Positions 15,298 through 26,300 of a stretch of DNA of 35,603 nucleotides are shown one piece after another. Made by a program: the position numbers and the translations under genes. Position 1 is the stretch's first letter. Each line of letters begins with the position of its first letter. The notes under the pieces are model-generated. The model searched no databases. It had not been told where the DNA came from and saw only the letters and a program-made list of their open reading frames with translations. The DNA comes from Verrucomicrobiota bacterium (GTDB lineage Bacteria > Verrucomicrobiota > Verrucomicrobiia > Opitutales > Opitutaceae): assembly GCA_019136515.1 (NCBI GenBank), contig JAGVUB010000189.1, forward strand, positions 1-35,603. Reading direction: 5' to 3'.

Positions 15298-16941
15298 ATG
15301 AGTAGGAGAACCGGAACTATCACCCAGACCCTCGGCATTTGCGTTGGCCTCTGTGTGCTTGCGCTGGCCCTCGCCGGCTGCGGCAAACGCGAGACCGCCA
15401 TCGAGCGCGCCAACCGCGAGCAGATCCTCCTCGTCAGCGCCGGCGCCGGACTCGCCGATCTCGACCCGCAGCTGGCCACCAGCGTCGGTGAGTTCAACGT
15501 CCTGCTCGCCTTCTTCGAGGGGCTCACCGACCTCGATCCCGCTTCGCTCGAGCCCGTGCCCGCCATTGCCGAGCGCTGGGAAACCTCGACCGATGGCCGC
15601 ACGTGGACCTTCCATCTCTCGCCCGCCGCGCGTTGGAGCGATGGCCGCCCGCTCACCGCACAGGATTTCGTCGCCTCCTGGCAGCGTCTGCTCTCGCCCG
15701 CCCTCGCCTCCGACTACGCCAGCCTACTCCACTGCCTCGCCGGCGCCGAGGATTTCCACCGCGGCCGCACCGCCGACTTTGCCCAAGTCGGCGTATCCGC
15801 CCGCGACGACCACACACTCGAACTGCGCGTCACCCACCCGACGCCCGAACTCCCGGCGCTCCTCGCGCTCCCGCCGCTCTTCCCGGTGCCGCTGCACGTC
15901 ATCGCGCAGTGCGGCGCCACCGATCGTCGCGGCAACGCTTGGACCCGCTGCGCCACGTTCGTCGGCAACGGCCCGTTCCGGCTCACCCGCTGGCGTTACG
16001 GCCAGCAGATCGACGCCGAGCGCTCGGCCACCTATCGCGTCGCCGACGCCGTCCAGCTGCGCGGCGTGCGGTTCCAGCTCACCGAGAATCTGGAGACCGA
16101 GGAGCGCATGTTCCGCGCGGGCCAGCTCCACGTGATCAGCGCCCTGTCGATCGGCCGCATCCCCGAATGGCGCCGCCAGCGGTCGCCCGCGCTGCGCACC
16201 GTGCCCTACTTCGGCACCGACTTCCTGCGCGTGAACACCTCCCGCCCGCCGCTCGACGATCCGCGCGTCCGCCGCGCGCTCGCGCTGGCCATCGACCGGG
16301 AGCAGCTCGCCGCCCGCGCCCTCCTCGGCACCAAGAGTCCCGCCCCCACGCTCGTCCCGTCCGGATTCCCCGGTTACGAGCCGCCCGCCGGCCAGACGCT
16401 CGCGCTCGCCGAGGCGCGCCGGCTTCTCGCCGAGGCCGGTTACCCCGAGGGCAAGGGGCTGCGGCCGCTCCAGCTGCTCTACAACAGCTCCGATCAGCAC
16501 CGCGTGGTGTTCGAGACGATCCAGGAGATGTGGCGCCGCGATCTCGGTGTGCAGGTCGAACTCGCCAACCAGGACGAGAAGATCGTCCGCCAGAACCGGA
16601 AGCTCGGCGAGTACGACCTGCTCCGCTCATCCTGGACGGCCGACTACAGCGACCCGCTCACGTTTCTCGACGTCTTCACCGCCGCCAGCGGCAACAACCA
16701 CACGCGCTGGGCGAGCACCGAGTACGACCACCTGATCGCCGCCGCACGCGAATCCGCCGCTCCGGCCGACCGCGGCGCAGCGCTCGCCCGCGCCGAGGCG
16801 CTGTTGCTCGTCGAGGCGCCGATCATCCCGCTCTACCACTACACGAACTTCTACCTCGTGCACCCCGCCGTGCGCGGCTGGTCCGGCAACCCGATGGACC
16901 GCCGCCCGCTCAAGCAGCTCTGGCTGGAGCCGGCGCGGTAG
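15298..16941 (+). CDS. Oligopeptide ABC transporter substrate-binding lipoprotein (OppA-like)
   Basis: A periplasmic, lipid-anchored solute-binding protein (SBP_bac_5 family) that captures peptides for an ABC importer. The lipoprotein signal ends LALALAGC, with Cys30 as the anchor. Family blocks include DLDPQLATSVGEFNVLLAFF (binding-lobe entrance), TWTFHLSPAARWSDGRPLTA, the VGNGPFRLTRW motif, FLRVNTSRPPLDDPRVRRAL, and a C-terminal lobe-I return (SSDQHRVVFETIQEMWRRDL, LYHYTNFYLVHP). The 547-residue length is normal. No permease or ATPase gene is adjacent, so it must pair with components elsewhere. The start is the ATG at 15298, four residues ahead of the signal's hydrophobic region. Related members bind murein tripeptide or other ligands, so the exact ligand is open. 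Confidence 0.95.
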   Translation: MSRRTGTITQTLGICVGLCVLALALAGCGKRETAIERANREQILLVSAGAGLADLDPQLATSVGEFNVLLAFFEGLTDLDPASLEPVPAIAERWETSTDGRTWTFHLSPAARWSDGRPLTAQDFVASWQRLLSPALASDYASLLHCLAGAEDFHRGRTADFAQVGVSARDDHTLELRVTHPTPELPALLALPPLFPVPLHVIAQCGATDRRGNAWTRCATFVGNGPFRLTRWRYGQQIDAERSATYRVADAVQLRGVRFQLTENLETEERMFRAGQLHVISALSIGRIPEWRRQRSPALRTVPYFGTDFLRVNTSRPPLDDPRVRRALALAIDREQLAARALLGTKSPAPTLVPSGFPGYEPPAGQTLALAEARRLLAEAGYPEGKGLRPLQLLYNSSDQHRVVFETIQEMWRRDLGVQVELANQDEKIVRQNRKLGEYDLLRSSWTADYSDPLTFLDVFTAASGNNHTRWASTEYDHLIAAARESAAPADRGAALARAEALLLVEAPIIPLYHYTNFYLVHPAVRGWSGNPMDRRPLKQLWLEPAR

Positions 16942-16980
16942 CCGTCCGCCGCAACCACCACCACCCAGACGCGGCTCAGC

Positions 16981-17559
16981 TCAGCCGGAGAGCCGGCGCT
17001 GCGCGGCGCAGGCCTCGATCAACTTCCCGAGCCGGCTGGCCCGCGTCTCCGGTTTCTTGGCGCCCACCACCCACTTCGTCACCGCCCGGCGGTAGCTCGG
17101 CGGGAGTTTTTCGTAGTACGCCCAGGCAACACGCAGCGACCGGAAACGCCGTTGCTCCGCCACCGACAACTCCGCCAATCCGTTCGGTTCGGAGGCCACC
17201 CCGCTCGCGGCGCGCTCCTCCCGTTTCGCGAACGCGGCCAACCCCACCGGCTGCATCCGCCCTTCGGCCTGCAGCGCCTGCACCCGCGCGATGTTCACGT
17301 CGCTCCACGCCGAACGCGCGCGCCGCGGCGTGAACCGCACCGTGTAGCTGTCGGCATCGAGTTTCCGGCGGATGCTGTCGATCCAGCCAACACACAACGC
17401 CTCGTCGACCGACTCCGGCCAAGTGACGCTCGGCACACCGGTTGCCTTCTTCATGTAGGCAACGATGAGCTCGTCCGCCGTGGTCGCATGCACCGCAAAC
17501 CACGCACGGAGCGCGGCGGCATCGCGGAAGAACTGAGGCTTGGCGGTCATGATGCGCAC
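16981..17559 (-). CDS. YdeI/OmpD-associated family protein
   Basis: A 192-residue soluble protein of the YdeI family ('bacteriocin-protection / OmpD-associated'), whose biochemical role is not settled. Family marks are the ELIVAYMKKATG block, then VTWPESVDEALCVGWIDSIR (the E-x-x-x-E-A-L-C-x-G-W-I-D signature), and the RFTPRRARSAWSDVNIARV block. The C-terminal half has the PPSYRRAVTKWVVGAKKPETRASR motif. An internal ATG at 17550 (MTAKPQFF) is the likelier start, since the family begins about there. It lies 9 bp after the NTF2-like gene on the same strand, so the two are probably co-transcribed. Confidence 0.88.
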   Translation of the reverse strand: MRIMTAKPQFFRDAAALRAWFAVHATTADELIVAYMKKATGVPSVTWPESVDEALCVGWIDSIRRKLDADSYTVRFTPRRARSAWSDVNIARVQALQAEGRMQPVGLAAFAKREERAASGVASEPNGLAELSVAEQRRFRSLRVAWAYYEKLPPSYRRAVTKWVVGAKKPETRASRLGKLIEACAAQRRLSG

Positions 17560-17568
17560 GACGAGCGA

Positions 17569-17979
17569 CTACTCGCCCGGACCGCCCATGATCGCAGGAT
17601 GCGTCGTGAACGACCAATGGGTCTGGATGATCTCCCAGCCCTCGCCACGCCGCCGGAAGACCTCGGTGCAATTCCAGCGCACCTCGCGCTCGTCGATGAA
17701 CGAGACGTGGTTGAACGTCAGGACCGCAGCCTCGCCGCAGAACTGCACCTTGGGGTCGATCATCTCGAAACGATCGACCCGTACCTTGCCCCGGATTCCG
17801 TCATAGCGAGCCCGCAGCGCCGCCAGCCCGTCGACACGCTTCGGCACATACGGATCGAAGTAGACCACATCCTCGGCCGAGAGCTCGAGAAACCCCTCCG
17901 GATCACCTCGCCCCCAGCGCTCGAGCGCCGCGCGCTCCAAGGCAATGATCACGTCCGCCTCCTCTTGGTCTGCCTTCAT
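17569..17979 (-). CDS. NTF2-like / SnoaL-type (DUF4440-like) protein
   Basis: A 136-residue protein with the cone-shaped NTF2-like fold pattern: an N-terminal helix (IIALERAALERWGRGDPEGF), then LSAEDVVYFDPYVPKRVDG. Alternating strands follow (KVQFCGEAAVLTFNHVSF, EVRWNCTEVFRRRGEGWEII), ending QTHWSFT. The pattern W-x-I-x-x-x-H-x-S near the C-terminus is typical of DUF4440/SnoaL-like ketosteroid-isomerase-type proteins. Members are enzymes or ligand-binding proteins, and no substrate can be inferred here. The start has an AACCACC leader. It sits upstream of and close to the YdeI-family gene and is divergent from dnaK. Confidence 0.8.
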   Translation of the reverse strand: MKADQEEADVIIALERAALERWGRGDPEGFLELSAEDVVYFDPYVPKRVDGLAALRARYDGIRGKVRVDRFEMIDPKVQFCGEAAVLTFNHVSFIDEREVRWNCTEVFRRRGEGWEIIQTHWSFTTHPAIMGGPGE

Positions 17980-18052
17980 GGTGGTTCGCTCAATCCCGGA
18001 AGTTTTGCCCGTCCCCGCAACAAGTATGCTTCTTGCCGGAACTTGCGGCAGC

Positions 18053-18126
18053 GTGTGCCACCGGAGATGTCACACCCCCATTGCCGCCTAGTCAACCTGT
18101 CACACTTCCTCGGTCGTCTGGCACAC
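18053..18126. promoter_or_regulatory. Cluster of TGKCACAC octamers upstream of dnaK (candidate operator)
   Basis: TGTCACAC occurs at 18068-18075 and 18098-18105, TGGCACAC at 18119-18126, and its reverse complement GTGTGCCA at 18053-18060. The first two make an inverted pair GTGTGCCA-N7-TGTCACAC with 7 of 8 symmetry. The region is 150-225 bp before dnaK, in the divergent spacer with the NTF2-like gene. That it binds a regulator is inference. Confidence 0.4.
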
Positions 18127-18277
18127 TCCGGCCCGGCGCCGAAGGAGCCATCAGGTTCACTAGTCTCTCGCTTCTATCAACTTAGGTATTACATGATCCG
18201 CTGGCACCCAGTTTGCAGAAGCAGGTCCATCGCGCACTGCACCAACCCGCGCGCCCACCACTTCTGAGGACTTTCAC

Positions 18278-20236
18278 ATGAGCAAAATCATCGGCATCGA
18301 TCTGGGAACCACCAACTCCTGCATGGCTGTACTGGAGGGCGGTGAGCCCGTCGTCATCCCCAATGCCGAAGGCGCGCGCACCACGCCTTCGGTCGTCGCG
18401 TTCACCAAGACCGGCGAGCGTATCGTCGGCCAGGCCGCCAAGCGCCAGGCCGTGACCAACCCGAAGAACACCGTCTTCTCGGCCAAGCGTTTCATCGGCC
18501 GCAAGTTCTCCGAGGTCCAGAACGAGGCCAAGAACATGCCGTTCAAGGTCGTCGAAGGGAAGAACGGCGACGCCTACATCGAGGTCGAGGTCGGCGGCAA
18601 GACCGAGCGCTTCGCCCCCGAGCAGATCTCCGCGATGGTGCTGGCCAAGATGAAGGCCGACGCCGAGGCCTACCTCGGCGAGCCCGTCAAGAAGGCCGTC
18701 ATCACCGTGCCCGCCTATTTCAACGACGCGCAGCGTCAGGCCACCAAGGACGCCGGCGCCATCGCCGGCCTCGAGGTCATGCGCATCGTCAACGAGCCCA
18801 CCGCCGCCTCCCTCGCGTACGGCCTCGACAAGAAGAAGGACGAGACCATCGCCGTGTACGACCTCGGCGGCGGAACCTACGACATCTCCGTGCTCGAGCT
18901 CGGCGACGGCGTCTTCGAGGTCCGCGCCACCAACGGCGACACCCACCTCGGCGGCGACAACTGGGACGACACCCTCATCAACTGGCTCGCCGACTCCTTC
19001 AAGAAGGAGTCCGGCATCAATCTCCGTGGCGACGCCATGGCGATGCAGCGCCTGAAGGAGGAGGCCGAGAAGGCCAAGATCGCCCTCTCGTCCGCTCAAA
19101 GCTACGACATCAACCTCCCCTTCATCACCGCCGACGCCTCCGGCCCGAAGCACCTCAACGTCACCCTCTCCCGCGCCAAGCTCGAGCAACTCTGCGAAGC
19201 GCTCGTCCAGCGCACCATCGCGCCGTTCGAGGCGTGCTTGAAGGATGCCGGCATCGCCAAGGACAAGATCGATGAGCTCGTCCTCGTCGGCGGCATGACC
19301 CGCATGCCCGCCGTCATCGAGCTCGCCAACAAGCTCGCCGGCAAGGACGCCCACCGCGGCGTCAACCCCGACGAGGTCGTCGCCGTGGGCGCCGCCGTCC
19401 AGGGCGCGGTGCTCTCCGGCCAGAAGGACGACGTCATCCTGCTCGACGTCACCCCGCTCACCCTCGGCATCGAGACCGCCGGCGCCGTCTCCACGCCGAT
19501 GATCCCGCGCAACACCACCATCCCGACCAAGAAGTCGCAGGTCTTCTCGACCTACGCCGACAGCCAGACCGCCGTCGACATCAAGGTCCTCCAGGGCGAG
19601 CGCCCCATGGCCAGCGACAACAAGATGCTCGGCAACTTCCGCCTCGACGGCATCCCGCCGGCCCCGCGCGGCACCCCGCAGATCGAGGTCACCTTCGACA
19701 TCGACGCCAACGGCATCCTCCACGTCACCGCCAAGGATCTCGGCACCGGCCGCGACCAGAAGATCTCCATCACCGGCTCGTCCGGCCTCACCAAGGACGA
19801 GGTCGAGCGCCTCCGCAAGGAAGCCGAGGCCCACGCCGCCGAGGACCAGAAGAAGCGCGAGGCCGTCGAGTCCCGCAACATCCTCGACCAAGCCATCTAC
19901 CAGTCCGAGAAACTCTTCAAGGATCTCGGCGACAAGTGCCCGGCCGACAAGAAGGCCCCGGCCGAGGCCGCCATCGCCGAAGGCAAGAAGGTCCTCGAGA
20001 ACACGAGCGCCTCGCCCGAGGAGATGAAGGCCGCCGCCGACAAGATCAACGCCGCCATGCAGGCCATCGGCAGCGAAATCTACTCGAAGGTTCCCCCGCA
20101 GGGTGGCGCCGCCGGCGCCGGACCCGAGGCCGCCCAGCAGGGCGCGGCCGAGGAGCCCAAGAAGAAGGCCAAGAAGGACGGCAACGTGGTCGACGCCGAC
20201 TTCGAGGTCGTCGACGACAAGGACGAGAAGAAGTAA
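18278..20236 (+). CDS. dnaK: Chaperone DnaK (Hsp70)
   Basis: The ATP-driven Hsp70 that binds exposed hydrophobic peptides, working with DnaJ and GrpE (not in this window) in the cytoplasm. The N-terminus [19 protein letters not shown] carries the phosphate-binding loop. Further signatures are [19 protein letters not shown] (the second phosphate loop, with Tyr where Phe is usual) and [14 protein letters not shown]. The substrate-binding domain starts near [14 protein letters not shown], followed by a helical lid and an acidic tail ([14 protein letters not shown]). The 652-residue length is standard. The start at 18278 has a good GAGGA Shine-Dalgarno eight bases upstream, unlike most neighbours. 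groES follows after 190 bp. Confidence 0.98.
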   Translation: MSKIIGIDLGTTNSCMAVLEGGEPVVIPNAEGARTTPSVVAFTKTGERIVGQAAKRQAVTNPKNTVFSAKRFIGRKFSEVQNEAKNMPFKVVEGKNGDAYIEVEVGGKTERFAPEQISAMVLAKMKADAEAYLGEPVKKAVITVPAYFNDAQRQATKDAGAIAGLEVMRIVNEPTAASLAYGLDKKKDETIAVYDLGGGTYDISVLELGDGVFEVRATNGDTHLGGDNWDDTLINWLADSFKKESGINLRGDAMAMQRLKEEAEKAKIALSSAQSYDINLPFITADASGPKHLNVTLSRAKLEQLCEALVQRTIAPFEACLKDAGIAKDKIDELVLVGGMTRMPAVIELANKLAGKDAHRGVNPDEVVAVGAAVQGAVLSGQKDDVILLDVTPLTLGIETAGAVSTPMIPRNTTIPTKKSQVFSTYADSQTAVDIKVLQGERPMASDNKMLGNFRLDGIPPAPRGTPQIEVTFDIDANGILHVTAKDLGTGRDQKISITGSSGLTKDEVERLRKEAEAHAAEDQKKREAVESRNILDQAIYQSEKLFKDLGDKCPADKKAPAEAAIAEGKKVLENTSASPEEMKAAADKINAAMQAIGSEIYSKVPPQGGAAGAGPEAAQQGAAEEPKKKAKKDGNVVDADFEVVDDKDEKK

Positions 20237-20426
20237 CGCCGGAAAGATTTGGGGAGTCAGGAGCCGGTATCCCAACTAGGATCTCCGTTTCCTGATTCCC
20301 TGATTTCCACATACGTCCGCTCTCCGTTCTTCCCTTCCGCAATCCGCAATTCGAATTCTGCAATCTCCTCGGCGCCCGGCGCCGATCCAACCTCCCAACC
20401 AAACCAGTAACCCAAGCAACTCATCC

Positions 20427-20729
20427 ATGAGCACTGCCAAACAGACCATCAAGCCCCTCGGCGGCCGCATCCTCCTGAAGCGCGTCGAAGAGAAAGAGCA
20501 AATCAAGGGCGGGATCATCATCCCCGACTCCGCCAAGGAGAAGCCGCAGGAGGCCGAAGTCATCGCCCTCGGCACCGGCAAGCGCGACGACAGCGGCAAG
20601 GTCATCCCCTTCGAAGTGAAGGCCGGCGACCGCGTCCTGATCTCCAAATACGGCGGCACCGAGGTCAAGGTCGACGACCAGACCTTCATCATCGTCAACG
20701 AAGACGACATCCTCGGCGTCATCGCCTGA
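20427..20729 (+). CDS. groES: Co-chaperonin GroES (Hsp10)
   Basis: The heptameric lid of the GroEL folding chamber. The 100-residue sequence shows the family pattern: [20 protein letters not shown] then [12 protein letters not shown] (the mobile loop that touches GroEL), then [40 protein letters not shown], and the closing EDDILGVIA. It starts at ATG 20427 after CAACTCATCC, with no Shine-Dalgarno. It is 36 bp upstream of groEL, a normal operon arrangement. The preceding 190 bp hold repeat words (TCCGCAATCCGCAATTCGAA near 20337) but no recognisable CIRCE element. Confidence 0.98.
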   Translation: MSTAKQTIKPLGGRILLKRVEEKEQIKGGIIIPDSAKEKPQEAEVIALGTGKRDDSGKVIPFEVKAGDRVLISKYGGTEVKVDDQTFIIVNEDDILGVIA

Positions 20730-20765
20730 GTCACCCACCAACCCTAATTTCGACCCGTTATCACC

Positions 20766-22400
<1,635 letters not shown>

Positions 22401-22455
22401 GCCCGTTCGCTCGATCCATCGTGGCGCCGCTCTCGCAAGCGGCGCTTCCCTCTCG

Positions 22456-22484
22456 CCCCGCGGCCCCAAGCCGCGGGGCTTTTT
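22456..22484 (+). terminator. Rho-independent terminator after groEL
   Basis: CCCCGCGG-CCCCAAG-CCGCGGGG is a perfect 8-bp stem followed by CTTTTTG. It lies 55 bp past the groEL stop and 12 bp before the stop of the converging response-regulator gene. Confidence 0.92.
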
Positions 22485-22496
22485 GTTCGGGAAACC

Positions 22497-23150
22497 CTAC
22501 CGCGATTCCGGCCCCGTGACGCCCGGTTGTTTCTTCGATTCGGCCTCGCCCGGCTTGTCGACGTACTCCGGATAGAGCTTCGCCATGCATTCGGGGCAGA
22601 TTCCGTGCGTGAACCGCGCGTCGGTGTGCGAGGCCACGAACGCCTCGACCTGGTTCCAGTAGCCCTCGTCGTCGCGGATCTTTTTGCAGTGCGAACAGAT
22701 CGGGACGATGCCGCTGAGCGTCTTGATCTGCGCCAGCGCCTCCTGGAACTCCCTAACCTTCGCCGCATACCGGTCCTCGAGCGCCACATACCGGCAACCC
22801 ACCTCGATCCGCGCCACAAGCTCCACCGCGTTGAACGGCTTGGCGATGTAGTCGTTGGCCCCGGCACGCAGTCCCGTGGAGACATCTGTCTTCTCGCCCC
22901 GCGTCGTCAGCATGATCAGATAGGGCGGGCGTTCCTGCTCGCGTGCTCGCACGCGCCGGCAAACCTCGACGCCGTCGATCTCCGGCATCATCCAGTCCAG
23001 GATCGCCATCCGCGGCGCGTCCTCCCGTAGCAAAGTGGCGAGGGCCTCCGCCCCGTCGCGGGCCTCCACCGGCTCGTGGCCGTTCTTCTGCAGCACGGCC
23101 GACAGTACAGTGCGGGAAGTGATGTCGTCTTCGGCGATCAGGATGCGCAT
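22497..23150 (-). CDS. Response regulator: REC domain plus Cys-rich C-terminal module
   Basis: A 217-residue protein. REC spans residues 1-120 with the acid pair at EDD (7-9), phosphoacceptor Asp52 (ILDWMMPEIDG), the Thr position in TTRGEK, and Lys in AKPFNAVEL. A short coiled linker (RYAAKVREFQEALAQIKTLS) leads to a conserved-looking module GIVPICSHCKKIRDDEGYWN ... HTDARFTHGICPECMAKLYP, with two CxxC pairs that could bind zinc. I infer this module is an output or interaction domain; there is no DNA-binding domain. It starts 10 bp after the hybrid kinase tail with a good GAGGA ribosome site, so it is very likely the same transcript. It probably receives phosphate from that kinase or its Hpt. 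Confidence 0.93.
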   Translation of the reverse strand: MRILIAEDDITSRTVLSAVLQKNGHEPVEARDGAEALATLLREDAPRMAILDWMMPEIDGVEVCRRVRAREQERPPYLIMLTTRGEKTDVSTGLRAGANDYIAKPFNAVELVARIEVGCRYVALEDRYAAKVREFQEALAQIKTLSGIVPICSHCKKIRDDEGYWNQVEAFVASHTDARFTHGICPECMAKLYPEYVDKPGEAESKKQPGVTGPESR

Positions 23151-23160
23151 GGTGGTGTCC

Positions 23161-23349
23161 TCATTCCTCCATCTCCGCCTGCAGGCGGCGGAATTGCAGG
23201 TGCAGATCAGCGATCAGCGGCGCGATGGTGGCGTTCTTCGCGCGCGCGGCCGCCTCCAGGGCACGCGCGGCCCCACGCAGGGCCTCGCCGCCCACGTTGC
23301 CCGCCGCGCCAGCGATCCGATGCGCCGTGGTCGCCCGTCCCGACCGCAC
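23161..23349 (-). pseudogene. Hpt-domain tail of the hybrid kinase, out of frame
   Basis: This frame reads [20 protein letters not shown] and on to LHLQFRRLQAEMEE. It is the second half of an Hpt domain with the phosphorylatable His in [10 protein letters not shown]. It belongs downstream of residue ~1940 of the kinase (frame of 29173) but is displaced by one base. Deleting one G near 23352-23358 gives ...[15 protein letters not shown]..., rejoining the two frames. It has no start context of its own for an Hpt protein. Confidence 0.75.
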
Positions 23350-26300
23350 CGTCGAGTACCTCGAGCTGCCGCGGCATGTCCTCCAGGAAGGTGTCCCGGA
23401 TCGTCGCGAGCATCGCCTCGTCGTTCATCATCCGCGCAAGGAAACCGGCGCGGTCATAGACTTTCGCGGCGGTCTCGTGGCTGGCGACGACCGCCCCGGG
23501 GGCCGCATCACGCACATCGGCCGGTTGCTCCGGCAACCATTTTTCGAGCACGGCGGCCAAGGCCCGTGGGTCGACCGGTTTGGTGACGATGTCGTTCATC
23601 CCTGCGGCGCGGCACTCGGCATGCTCGCGGGCCATCGCATGGGCCGTCATTGCAATGACTGGCACATCATGGTTGAGCACCGCCGACAGCGGATCGCGGA
23701 TGCGCCGTGTCGCCGTCAGGCCGTCCATCACCGGCATCTGCACATCCATCAGGACCAGGTCGTAGGGCACTCCCGCGAGCATCTCCACCGCCTCCTCGCC
23801 GTTGGCGACCGCATCGGCGCTCAGGCCCAGCTTCTTGAGCATGGCCACGGCGACGAGTTGGTTGGTCGCACTGTCGTCGGCCAGCAGGATGCGCCCCTGG
23901 CGGCTCAACTTCGGGATGGCGGTCCGGCGCGGCGGCGCCTTCTCCGTCGGTCGCGTCGCGCCCCCGCCGAGGACTGTGGAGAGGGTCGCGAACAGTTCGC
24001 CTTGCCGCACCGGCTTGGTGAGGCAGGCGGCGAAACCGACGCCCGCGACACGCGCGGCATCGCCATGGCCGACCAGCGACGGCATCAAGATCAGCGGTAG
24101 CGCCTGCAGCCGTGCGTCGCCGCGGATGGCAAGCCCGAGCGTGGCGCCATCCATCTCCGGCATCTGCATGTCGAGGATCGCGAGCCGGTACGGATCGGTG
24201 GACTCGCTGCCACGGATCAGCTCCGCCAGGGCCGAGGGACCGTCGGTCGCCTCGGTGGGACGCAGGCCCCAAGCACCGAGTTGAATGCGGAGGATCTCGC
24301 GGTTGGTGGCGTTGTCGTCGACGACCAGCACACGTGCGCCGCGAAGATCGACCTGCCGGGTTGCGGGTACCGCAATGGCGGCCTTCTGCACCTCCAGTCG
24401 CGCGGTGAACCAGAACTCCGACCCCACGCCGGCCTCGCTGCGCACGCCGATCTTGCCGCCCATCAGCTCGGCAAGCTGCTTGGAGATCGCCAGCCCCAGG
24501 CCGGTGCCGCCGTACTTGCGTGTCGTCGACGCGTCGACCTGGGTGAATTTCTCGAAGAGTTGGCTCTGCTTCTCCGCCGGTATTCCGATGCCGGTGTCGC
24601 GCACCGAAAAGCGCAGCTGCACAGAGGTTTCGCCGCTCCGTTCGAGATGGACCCGCACGGCGACTTCGCCGCGCTGGGTGAACTTGAGCGCGTTGCCGGC
24701 GAGGTTGGTGAGGATCTGCCGCAGCCGCCCCGGATCGCCGCGCAGCGCGTCGGGCACGTCGGGATCGGCGGCACAGACAAACTCGATCCCCTTCTCGGCA
24801 GCCTTCACCGCCATGATGCCGGCGAAGTCGTCGAGCAGGTCGCGCAACTCGAAGTCGAGTTTCTCCAGCTCCATCTTGCCCGCCTCGATCTTGGAAAAGT
24901 CGAGGATGTCGTTGATGAGCAGGAGCAGCGTTTGCCCGCTGGAGCGCACGGTCTCGGCATAGCGGCGCTGGGTGGAGTCGAGCTCGGTGTCGAGCAGCAG
25001 GCCGGTCATGCCGATCACGCCGTTCATGGGCGTGCGAATCTCGTGGCTCATGTTGGCGAGAAACTCGCTCTTGGCGGCGTTGGCTTGCTCGGCCTTGGCG
25101 GTGGCTTCGGCCAGCTCGACATTGGTCGCCCGCAACGCCTGTTCGATGCGCTTGCGCTCCGTGATGTCGCGCGCGACCGCGTAGATGCGGTTCCCGACTG
25201 GCCGAGCCCGCCACTCGATCCACGCATACGAGCTATCGCGTCGACGGTAGCGATTCTCGAAGCTGCGCACCTCGTTCTGGCCTGCGAGCGTGGCGACCGC
25301 CGCCAAGGTGGCCTTCAGGTCGTCGGGATGCACGTAGTCCAGGAAAAGCGTTCCCTCGAGTTCGGCGATCGGATACCCCAACACCTTCTCCCACTCCGGG
25401 TTCAGACGGATGAAGTGCCCATCGATATCCGCGATGCACAGCAGGTCCAAGCTGGTGGAGAAATAGCGATCGAGCTCCTCCTGTTTCTCCCGCAGCAACG
25501 CCTCGGCGCGGGTGCGCTCCGTGAGATCGATCATCACCGTCAGCAGGTAGCTGCCGTTCTGCCCCTTGATCAACTCGCCCGAGAACAGTCCGTCGAGAAG
25601 ACTGCCATCCTTGCACCGCACCTGCAGAACCTGTTCGGCGATACGCCCCTGTTCCTCTGCCTGTTTCGCCTGCGCGGTGGCCAGCCCGGAATGCGGAAAC
25701 AACTCAAGCTCGGCGGCGGTCCGCCCGACGATCTCAGCGCGGGTGTAGCCGAGCCGAGACAGGAAGGCCTCGTTCACATCGGTGAACCGGCGGTCCGGCA
25801 AACTGGTGACCGCCATGAGCGCCGGATTGTTGCGGAACAGCCGCTCGAAGCGATCCTGCGCCTCGCGCTCGGCCGTGAGGTCCTTGCTGACGCCAAACAT
25901 GCAGTCGCCCCCGTTCCACCGGCCGCGCCAGATGCGCGTCTCGACCGGCACGAGCACGCCGCTCTTCGCCTGCAATGGCAACGGACAGGTGGTCCGCTCG
26001 CCGCGGGCCATCGCGGCAAAGATCTCCGCCGCCTCGGCCCGCCGGTCCGCCGGATGCACATCGAGCACGCGCATGTCGGTCAGCTCCAGGGCGCTGTAGC
26101 CGAGCTTCTCGATGACGGCACGGTTGGTGACCTGAATCCGTCCGTCGAGCGTCGCCACGAAAACGAGATCGCCGATCGTCTCGAAGAACGTGTGGAAGTT
26201 CGCCTCGTTCTCCGCCAGCGCCAGCTCCGCCTGGTGCTGCATCGTTATGTCGGCCATGGCGCCGACCATGCGCGTCGGTTTCCCGGCGGCATCGCGCTCG

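Noticed and set aside
17980..18277. CIRCE / HrcA operator before dnaK
   Set aside because: No TTAGCACTC-N9-GAGTGCTAA or close variant was found; only the TGKCACAC cluster is present.
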